Positions 57,290 through 64,000 of a stretch of 64,000 nucleotides of DNA are shown piece by piece. The position numbers and the translations under genes are program-made. The stretch is from positions 183,884,942 through 183,948,941 of the forward strand of contig CM022302.1 of NCBI GenBank assembly GCA_011799875.1. The letters run 5' to 3'. How positions within the stretch are numbered: position 1 is the first letter of the stretch; each line of letters opens with the position of its first letter. The notes under the pieces are model-generated. The model did not search any database, was not told where the DNA came from, and saw only the letters and a list, made by a program, of their open reading frames with translations. This DNA comes from Thinopyrum elongatum (lineage: Eukaryota > Streptophyta > Magnoliopsida > Poales > Poaceae).

Positions 57290-57910
57290 TTAAATCTGCA
57301 AAATGGAAACAAGAAAGTTAGAAGAAGAAGACTAGAATCAGAAGAAGAAGAAGAAAATGAAGACGAAGAAGAAGAAGAAGAAGAAGTAAGCATACTTAGG
57401 TAAAATGGAGCTAACCTAGCTAATTGTGCCATTTTTGAGTGAACTAAGCATATTATGCCATTTTTGATATAACTTAGAGCTAACTTCATTTTGGAGAAGA
57501 AGAAGAAAACTAGAAGAAGAAGAAGAAGAAAACTACAAGAAGAAGAAGAAGAAGAAGACTAGAAGAAGAAGAACAAGAACAAGAAGAAGAAGTTCTTCTT
57601 CTTCTTCTTCTTCTCTTCTTCTTTTTCTTCTTCTTCTTTTCTTCCTATTCCTTCTTTTCTTCCTCTTCCTAGATTTTCTTCATCTTATTATGTCATTTGT
57701 GGACTAAAAAGGATAAATTATGTCATAAATGAACTAAATAGGCTAAATAAGAAGAAAAATGTCATTGTTGAGCTTACCTAGCTAATTATGCCATTTTTGA
57801 CCTAACTAAGCATATTATGAGATATAACTTAGAGCTTACTTCATTTTGGAGAAGAATAAGAAGAAGAAAACTAGAAGAAGAAGAAGAAGAAGAAAAGAAG
57901 AAGAAGAAGA
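57290..57910. repeat. GAA/TTC microsatellite-rich region in the CACTA element
   Basis: Several (GAA)n and (TTC)n runs with a palindromic switch near 57590, where GAAGAAGAAG turns into TTCTTCTTC. The repeats encode poly-Ser or poly-Glu frames that carry no information. Confidence 0.85.
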
Positions 57911-58213
57911 AGAAGTTCTGACCGGAGTCCGAGGGTCCACGTAAGACGGAGCGCTCCTGTGGTCGGGTGAATCAGCTGAGGGTGGCGGCGAGGAAGGCGT
58001 AGCAGCCTTCCTACCTCTCCCACTACCACGTCCACCTCTACCAGCCTTCTTCGTCCTCCCCCGACCTCTCCCAGCCGTAGAAGAAGCGCCTGCCGCAGCT
58101 GTCTGCATACCATCCTGCACCGCTCTCCGGAGGGGCTGCGCTGCAATAATGCAACCACCCCTCCCAGTAGCGCTCGCAGGAGGCTCGGGGCGCTCTGGAC
58201 CCTTGCCCACCAT
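57836..58213 (-). CDS. Hypothetical ORF in the CACTA element
   Basis: The ATG at 58213 opens 125 codons. The first 95 are Gly/Arg/Ala/Pro-rich (MVGKGPERPEPPASATG, then GRGRGRTKKAGRGGRGSGRG), and the end is poly-Ser read from the microsatellite. It may be a first exon of an element protein. No domain was recognised and chance in GC-rich DNA is possible. Confidence 0.25.
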   Translation of the reverse strand: MVGKGPERPEPPASATGRGGCIIAAQPLRRAVQDGMQTAAAGASSTAGRGRGRTKKAGRGGRGSGRGRKAATPSSPPPSADSPDHRSAPSYVDPRTPVRTSSSSSSFLLLLLLLVFFFLFFSKMK

Positions 58214-58364
58214 CCTGTCAACACCTGCAATGACAAAAAGTAAATGAAATTAGTACAACATAAAAAATTTGGATACCTGACATGAACATAATAATATGTA
58301 TATAATTTAAGTGTATCATAATCATGAACATAATAAAAATACACCCGATCAACACAAATATATA

Positions 58365-58790
58365 TGGGGTCGGGGTGTGGTGTCAGGGTGTCGGGGTGTC
58401 GTGTCGGGGTTGGGGTGTCAGGGGTAAGGGTAGGGTCGGGGAGGTGGTCGGCGGGGTGTGGTGTAGGGTGTTCGTTGGTCGGGGTGTAGGTGTCGGTGGG
58501 TCGGGGTCGGGGTCGGGGTGTGGGGGTCGGGTGGGTTGTCAGGGTGTCGTGCCGGGGTGTCGTGCGGGGTCGGGGTGTCAGGGTGTCGGGGTCGGGGTCG
58601 GGGTGTGGGTGTGGGTCGGGTGTGTGTGGTCAGGGTGTCGGTTGGGTGGGGGTCGGGGTCGGGGTCGGGTGTGTGGGTCGTCAGGGGGTCGGGGGAGGGG
58701 AGGCTGGCGGTCGTGCCGAGGTGCGGGGTGGTGGGCTTCGTCGGTCGGGGGGAGGGGGGCGGGGGTCGGGGGGATATTTTTATGCTATGC
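58365..58790 (+). repeat. G-rich GGGGTC/GGGGTGTC minisatellite in the CACTA element
   Basis: Tandem short units GGGGTCGGGGTGTC-like with frequent runs of three or four G. It creates long frames in all plus frames that are composition artefacts. Confidence 0.85.
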
Positions 58791-59884
58791 TTGGTCGTAG
58801 GAGGAGGGAATTCAGAGGCGCGAAGAGGGCAGGAGGCAGGAGGTGTAGTAGGAGGAGGCGGCGGAGGAGGCGGAGGAGGCGGAGCGCGGCGGGGGCGGAG
58901 GGTAGCGGAGAGACACGGAGAGTGCGGCGGGAGGAGGGGAGGAGGAGAGGAGGAGGAGGAGGAGGAGGAGGACGGGGGCGGAGCGAGGGGCCTCTTCTTC
59001 TTTTTCTTCTTTCTTTCTTCTTTCTTTCTTCTTTCTACTTCTTCTTCTTCGTCTCTTGCCTCCTCCTTCCTTCTTCTTCTTCTCTTCTTGCTTTTCTGCT
59101 CTTTTTCCGTCTTCTATTCTTTCTTCATTTCTTCCATCCTCCTGGTTCCTCCCTCCTCCTGCTACTTCTTCGTTAAACTAAAACTAAAACATAAGTCTAA
59201 AATAAACTAAACTAAAAACTAATCTAAAAAAAACTAAAACTAAAACTAACTAAAATAAACTAAACTAAAACTAAAACTTAACTAAAAAAACAAACTAAAT
59301 AAAAGAAACAAAAAGAACATAATAAACAAAAAAAAGGGGAGGAGCTACATGGTGGAGGGGGTGGCCAGGACGGCAGGGGCGGCCGGGACCGGAGCGAGAA
59401 CAGACCTTAGAAGGGGACAAGATTGGCAGGCAACGCAGAGGAGGGATGGCGCATGGGGAGAGAAGGGGGGGGGCAGAAGGTCCGGGCGGCCTGAGGGGGG
59501 ACGGGACGGGGAAGGGGAACGGAAGATGAGAGGATAGAACGCGAGTGGAGGAACGAGGAGGAAGCGGCCGCGGTGGAGGTAGGGCGAAGAGGGTGAGGGA
59601 GAGGCGGGGCTACGCCGGAACGGGGCGTAAGACAAAGGGAGGCAGGAGCGGGCCGGTGTGGGTGTGGGATGGTGAGGAGGGAGAGGGGACTGGGGCGGCG
59701 AAGGGGCACGAAGGTGGAAGGGGAGGCAGGGCGGTGAGATGGAAGGTCGGGGGCGCAGGGGAGGGGTGCGGGGCGGCGGGGCGGCCGGCTACGGCAGACA
59801 GGGTCGGCGGCGGCGACGCGGGTGTGGGTGGGGAGGAATGAGAGAGTGGAGAGAAGAGAGGGGGGCGGGACGGCCGTTAACGTA

Positions 59885-60195
59885 CCCTCCTCTTTGCCGT
59901 CAGCCAACGGTCGGCAAAGTTTCTTTGCCGTCCGCTTGCGGACGGCAAAGAGGTGGGGCCGGTGGGCTTGAGTTGGTTAAACAATAACTGGACCCACCCA
60001 CCTCTTTGCCATCTGCTAGCGGACGGCAAAGATTCTTTGCCGTCAGCCATCGGACGGCAAAGAACAGGCTGATGGCAAAGACTTTGTTTGCCATCAGCCA
60101 CATCTTTGTCGTCCGTTTTCTTGTGGCTGACGGCAAAGACCTTATTTGCCGTCAGCAAGCGGACGGCAAAGAATTGGCAGACGGCAAAGAACTGG
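59885..60195. repeat. Subterminal inverted repeats of the CACTA element, right
   Basis: TTTGCCGTC(A/C)GC and GACGGCAAAG motifs as on the left side, ending at the terminal repeat. Confidence 0.9.
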
Positions 60196-60207
60196 ATTCC
60201 AGTAGTG

Positions 60208-60569
60208 GAGAAGCCAATCTTTCCAAGGGCATCCTCTTTGCACTTGAAATAATTATCGTATCCGACCACCACCTCTCTAATACGGTTGAAAAGATGCCTA
60301 CCCATACGGAAACACCACCAGAATTTCTGATGTTTGAACAGCGGGTTGGTTGTGTCAAAGGAGTCCTTCCAAAGAAGGAAATGGCCACTCTCTCGGTTGC
60401 GATTCAACGCCGGAAGGTGCCCTGGGATCGAGCCACGGAACAACGACTGCTGCCTATTAAGGTGGTCATGGACCAACACGGCAGCCAAGATCTCCTCCTC
60501 CTCATCGGGCGAGGAATCATCGGAGTCGCAAAGGAAATTGTGGAAAAGGAACTCATCGTCGGAGTCCAT
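60208..60569 (-). pseudogene. Harbinger transposase, N-terminal quarter
   Basis: The ATG at 60569 opens MDSDDEFLFHNFL, an acidic start typical of plant Harbinger transposases. It continues through FWWCFRMGRHLFNRIREVV to GKIGF at the CACTA insertion. The junction at GAG is in frame with 56399. Confidence 0.85.
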
Positions 60570-61248
60570 TTTGTACCTTGGCAAACTGTCGAACAGCTTG
60601 CGGGCGTCGATGAAGAAGCTGGCCGGCGAAGAGACTCGCGCTTCCCTTGGACCAGGTGGCTAGCCTGGTGGCGTCCGACGAGCGTGCCGGGGCGGGGAGG
60701 CAGCGAGCGTTGTCGGACGAAGGAGCTGACCGGGGCGGGGAGGCGGCTTCCTACTCACGGCGGCGTCAAGGGGTGGGGTGGGAAGCTTCGGTGCCCTGGC
60801 GGCGAGGCAGTGGTGGTGGCGATGTGGGAGGTGGCGGCGTTGGGGGGAGGTGTGCCAGCACCGGCTGCTGGCAGAGGCACCGGAAATGGGTGGCGGCGGC
60901 GACGGGGCGAGGGCGGGCGAGGGTTTGCTGTCGATATGGGGCGGGAGAGGATGGCGAATGTGCCACCGATTAGCGAGGCAGGGGGGAGTAGGCGCGCGCC
61001 ACGCGCGTCCGCTTCGTGTCCGCGCCGACTCAAATGAGGCTCAAAATTGGGCCAGGAATGGGTCGGCAGGCGAACGAAAAGCGGACGCGTGTCCGTTTGA
61101 GTCGGTGCGTTCTGTCCACGCTGACTCAAACGGACGCGCGCGGACGAAATGGGTCGACGCGTTGAAGTTGCTCTAAAATGTACTTTTTACAGATGTAATA
61201 TGCAAATTTGGAGATGTAAATTTGCATCATCTATTGGAGATGCTCTTA

Positions 61249-62081
61249 ATTTGCAATCTTGGGGCAGCCTTGCCTCACTCTCGGAGCTGCCAAAATGTGA
61301 ATTGGCAGTTGCTTGTTTTTCAGCATCTCATTCGGCAAGATTCGGATTTGAGGATAGTTCCGTCATTCCCCAGCCTAGCACAACCAGCAATATTTAATTG
61401 GCAGAGCTGCAATGTCAAACGCCATTGCCCACCCACTGAGCCCCACCACACCCATCATCCTGTATCAATGCGTGCGGCAGCAGCGGCAACAGCCATGTCG
61501 CAACCACCATCACGCACACCCACCCACAATTTGTGGGTCGCACTACGGGACCTGGACATCTCGGGCCCCATCCACTTGCAAGTTCTTCACTTGGCTTGCA
61601 CTACGGGACCGGTGCTGGACCTCGGATCGGCTTGCACGGAGAGGACTACCGCATCAGGACGCATGCCCTCTATGTGACCAAGAGGAAGAAACGATTAACC
61701 ATGTGCTACTAACTTGTGTGTTTGCTAGATCGACATGGGTTGTCATCTGTGAGGCTCTGGGCAAGCCGGATTGGACACCGACGGCACAAGACTCCCTTCG
61801 CCTATGGCTTCGGGATAAGCAAGGGCCCAACAACTTGCGACGGAAGGATCTACATACCATCTTCATCCTAACACTTTGGGGGCTGTGGAAGCATCGAAAC
61901 GCTATTGTTTTCAATGGAGCATCTCCTTCGATGGATGTGCTTCTAAGTAGGGTGAGGTCCGAAGGCATGATATGGTCGGTAGCCGGCAAGTTTAAGGGGA
62001 ATGTAGACCCCTTCTTCCGTAGTTTACAGAGGTGGGCGAGTAGGGAGGAGTAAAGTGTAATGAAACTCTTGTAAAACTATG
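61249..62081 (+). mobile_element. LINE fragment with C-terminal zf-RVT region
   Basis: The frame to 62053 holds FFTWLALRDRCWTSDRL, ACPLCDQEEETINHVLLTC (zinc-binding CX2C...H...C of plant LINE reverse transcriptases) and LWGLWKHRNAIVFNG, then a TAA. The catalytic RT part is missing; the region before about 61530 is degenerate. E-right starts in its 3' tail. The downstream end and poly(A) are therefore not visible. Confidence 0.75.
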
Positions 62082-62887
62082 TGTCGGCGTACGACACCAA
62101 TGGGACCGCGTGGATCCCTTCTACGATTCGGCAGGGAGAGAGGTATGCACAAAGAGCAGAACCAATGATCGACGTGAGGTGATTTTACCCAGGTTTGGGC
62201 CGCTAATCAGCGTAAAACCCTACTCTTGCCTTATTTTATTAATGGTGTTCTTGAGCCCAAGCCCCAGGAGCGCTCGCAATGAACAGTACGTTCAAAGAGC
62301 AGCTACGCATGCAGAATGGGCCAGAAGATCCTCTCCCCTGTAGCAGTTGTCTTGGGCCTCCTTTTATACGTCCAAAGGGGTCTCCACAGTGGCAAAATGT
62401 ACATACATTGAGGTGTAAAGTAGCTACAGGGTTATCATACCTAATCACTGATGGTTTAGGACAAATGCAATTAATGCATCGTGAGGTGTCTGTTTAGGTG
62501 TCCTCATTTCTTGGGGATGGAAAAAAGGGGCCATCCCATCAGCACCGCTTAAGCTCTCCTCCATTGGCACCTTGCCACGCATCCAGAAAAGGGCCCAAAA
62601 TGCCAGGCTGGTCGCTGTGCTGAAGCGGTGGCACAGTGACAGAATCTTGCCGGGCTCAAGATCTTGCCGGGCTTCGCGAGCCACCCCGGCAAGATCTTGT
62701 CGAGGGCCTGGTCTTCGGTCTTCAGCTTTTATTATCTCCTGATCCTCTGATTCTTGGTTTGGGTGTCCCTTTGACAACTCTAAACTTGTCTCCAATTGTT
62801 CCCCCGACAAGCCTTGCCGCGGGCTTGGCTACAACTGCCCGTGCACAAGTATGGGGTACTAAAGTCCCAATACTTAGTACACCGACA
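62082..62887 (+). repeat. LTR of E-right (806 bp)
   Basis: It begins TGTCGGCGTACGACACC and ends TAGTACACCGACA. It aligns with the reverse complement of 3776-4660. The next bases GGAGCCCCCGGGCC are shared by both copies. Confidence 0.65.
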
Positions 62888-63124
62888 GGAGCCCCCGGGC
62901 CTAGGCCACACACGAGTGTGAGGCGTTGTTGGGCTAGGCCCAAACAGTGCACGGGCACGAGTGGCAGGGGATTAACTGCTCGTGATGATTTTGCTTACTG
63001 CGTCCCCCCACTACGCGCATTGAATGCGCGACGTGGGGCGCGCGCGCTGAACGGCCATGGCCGCAGCGCGCTTGTAGAGGCGTATTCACATTGGGCAGTA
63101 AAAGAGGCGGCCTTGCTCCTTCCC

Positions 63125-63134
63125 CATAAAAAGG
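63125..63134 (+). promoter_or_regulatory. TATA-like box of the E-right gene
   Basis: CATAAAAAGG lies 150-160 bases upstream of the ATG and is conserved in E-left. Confidence 0.5.
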
Positions 63135-63286
63135 AAACTGCAGAGGCGTTGCCTATTTACCCCCTCTTCCTTCTAATCTGGACTCCGCCATTGCCTTCTC
63201 CTTCTCGAGCTCAAAGCCAGACTTCTCCCTATCCGCTCTTCACTTCCGCACCCGTTCTATCCTCGGCTTCCGCCCTCGCAGCCACC

Positions 63287-64000
63287 ATGCCGCCCAAGAC
63301 TGGCAAGGGCAAGGGCAAGGAGGCAAAAGCCATCGTTCCGGAGAGCGAGCTGGTGAAGATGCGGAAAAAGTACATCGTCTTCGCTCTGACGCTCGACGCG
63401 AGAGCCTTGAAGAACCGGTACCAGTGCATGTGGGCGAGGGAGACGCAAGCTCACCCCGCAACTCGCGTGATTCCAGGTTCTTGTTCCAAAAGCGGACCTA
63501 ACAGATATCCCTTCTTCATTGCTTATTTCTATTGTGGGCTCTGTCCTCCATTCTCTGACTTCTTCAACGACATTATGTACACATACGGCTTCCATCTTCT
63601 TGATTTCACGCCGAATGCTGTACTGTGTATGTCCATCTTTGCTCACCTTTGCGAAAATTTTGCCGGAGTAGTTCCCAACACCGCCCTCTTCCGCCATTAC
63701 TTTATTCCCCGTATCCAAAAAGGGGAGGCCCTCTCTGGTTCTATCGCCTGGATTCCAAGGGCTTGGAACAAGGAAATATACCCAGAAGGGGTTTACCGCG
63801 AGATGTGGGATGAATGGCGGTTCGAGTGGTGCTGGATCCAGGAAAAAGATCCCCATCCATTCTGTTCGCCCCGACGGCAGAAGGCGGTCTATGGCAGCAA
63901 CTGGAGCGATTTCGCTGCTGAAGACGAGAAGCTCACGATTGCCACCACCAGGATCCTTCGTCTGAAGGCTGCCGGGCTCACAATGGAGATGATCGGCTTC
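63287..64000 (+). CDS. 5' part of the 'putative gypsy-type transposon' domain gene, open to the window edge
   Basis: The ATG at 63287 lies in a good plant start context (GCCACCATGCC). The 238 codons to the edge are open and align with exon 1 of E-left: the basic start MPPKTGKGKGKE, ESELVKMRKK, the conserved YPFFIAYFYCGLCPPFSDFF and RHYFIPRIQKGEALSGSIAW stretches (PF04195-like domain), and LTIATTRILRLKAAG. Where E-left has its TAG, this copy has ATG-TGG. Exon 1 continues beyond the window, and if E-left is a guide three short introns follow. Function unknown; possibly an element-encoded DNA- or RNA-binding factor. Confidence 0.75.
   Translation, partial: MPPKTGKGKGKEAKAIVPESELVKMRKKYIVFALTLDARALKNRYQCMWARETQAHPATRVIPGSCSKSGPNRYPFFIAYFYCGLCPPFSDFFNDIMYTYGFHLLDFTPNAVLCMSIFAHLCENFAGVVPNTALFRHYFIPRIQKGEALSGSIAWIPRAWNKEIYPEGVYREMWDEWRFEWCWIQEKDPHPFCSPRRQKAVYGSNWSDFAAEDEKLTIATTRILRLKAAGLTMEMIGF

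Larger units (their letters stand above)
56403..60207. mobile_element. CACTA (En/Spm) transposon, non-autonomous, 3805 bp
   Basis: Terminal repeats CACTACTGGAATC (inverted at the other end) extend imperfectly through TTCTTTGCCGTC. GAG duplications (56400-56402, 60208-60210) flank it, the 3 bp rule for CACTA elements. Both subterminal parts are packed with TTTGCCGTC/GACGGCAAA motifs. The transposase frame of the Harbinger element is restored exactly when the element and one GAG are removed. No CACTA transposase (TNPD-like) was recognised. Confidence 0.93.
55143..61173 (-). mobile_element. PIF/Harbinger element with a transposase gene, split by a CACTA element
   Basis: Terminal repeats GAGCAACTCCAACGCGCCG and (inverted) GAGCAACTTCAACGCGTCG are flanked by TAA (55140-55142 and 61174-61176). 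Without the CACTA insertion it is about 2.2 kb and carries one recognisable gene, the transposase on the minus strand. The second, Myb-like gene usual in autonomous Harbinger elements was not found. Confidence 0.85.
53185..61245. mobile_element. Outer PIF/Harbinger-type element with nested insertions
   Basis: Perfect 18 bp terminal inverted repeats GAGCATCTCCAATAGATG (start 53185, inverted copy ending 61245) are flanked by TTA on both sides (53182-53184, 61246-61248), the usual Harbinger target duplication. Once the two nested elements are removed, only about 1.2 kb of its own sequence is left, without a recognisable gene, so it is non-autonomous. Confidence 0.8.
62082..64000 (+). mobile_element. 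E-right: second TGTCGG-type LTR unit (partial, runs off right edge)
   Basis: LTR 62082-62887, leader and the first part of the gene, colinear with E-left in inverse orientation. The two copies point outward from the window and differ at many sites, so they are separate insertions. Confidence 0.75.

Noticed and set aside
58324..59210. Overlapping Gly/Val/Arg-rich frames of about 230 codons
   Set aside because: They read the GGGGTC and GGA repeats of the CACTA element; the products are repeat artefacts.
59345..59907. Pro/Ser-rich minus-strand frames with possible signal-like starts
   Set aside because: GC-rich, repeat-derived and without any conserved feature.
60006..61037. 343-codon plus-strand frame
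   Set aside because: It begins in CACTA subterminal repeats, crosses the CACTA end and runs antisense to the Harbinger transposase. A shadow frame.
1..64000. One giant element bounded by the two TGTCGG LTRs
   Set aside because: The two LTRs are in inverted, not direct, orientation, diverge, and each is followed outward by its own gene. They are separate insertions.

Overview
This 64 kb window is plant nuclear DNA, almost certainly from a Triticeae grass (wheat, goat-grass or barley group). The grounds are a BARE1/WIS/Angela-type Ty1/copia element, Athila-lineage Ty3/gypsy elements with TGATACGTC-type LTRs and tRNA-Asp primer sites, a CACTA transposon packed with TTTGCCGTC repeats, and PIF/Harbinger elements. 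No intact cellular gene is visible. The window is nested transposable elements, and target-site duplications (TSDs) let most of the nesting be read directly.

Layout. 1-4660: LTR (3776-4660) plus a four-exon coiled-coil gene of a TGTCGG-type LTR unit ('E-left', minus strand, running off the left edge). It sits inside element D (4661-9692, minus), a gag-protease Athila-type element whose 5' LTR is 8297-9692. 9693-10625: a small gene-exon fragment, a 5'-truncated LINE with TSD, and a 40 bp tandem repeat. 10626-11855, 19972-20603 and 52685-53184: three pieces of an older unassigned repeat split by later insertions. 11856-19971: element B, LTR-flanked, with a CCHC zinc knuckle and an acidic ORF but no pol. 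20604-44412: element A (minus, TSD CAGCA), same family as D. Its gag is split by element C (28538-42531, plus, TSD GTGTT/GTGTC), which carries gag, protease, RT, RNase H and integrase. C's integrase is split by a 3.9 kb solo LTR (34143-38066, TSD ACTTC). 44417-52678: a BARE1/Angela-type copia element (minus, TSD ACAGC) inserted into the duplicated target site of A. 53185-61245: a Harbinger-type element (TSD TTA) holding a 0.85 kb MITE (54196-55048) and a second Harbinger element (55143-61173, TSD TAA). The latter's transposase gene is split by a CACTA element (56403-60207, TSD GAG). 61249-62081: LINE C-terminal fragment. 62082-64000: LTR and 5' part of the gene of a second TGTCGG unit ('E-right', plus strand), a divergent, inverted relative of E-left.

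How the parts relate. Only C and the copia element carry pol, and both are broken. A, B and D lack reverse transcriptase and integrase, so they would have depended on proteins supplied in trans. A, B and C nevertheless share a long noncoding block before the 3' LTR, and related GC-rich palindromes beside their LTR promoters. In A, D and C a module resembling the LTR promoter recurs inside the element, upstream of an extra ORF. These shared cis-modules, and the phase-consistent intron structure of the E gene, are the most interesting signals here. Family names beyond lineage level (for example Sabrina or WHAM for the gypsy elements) are not assigned, because that needs a database comparison.
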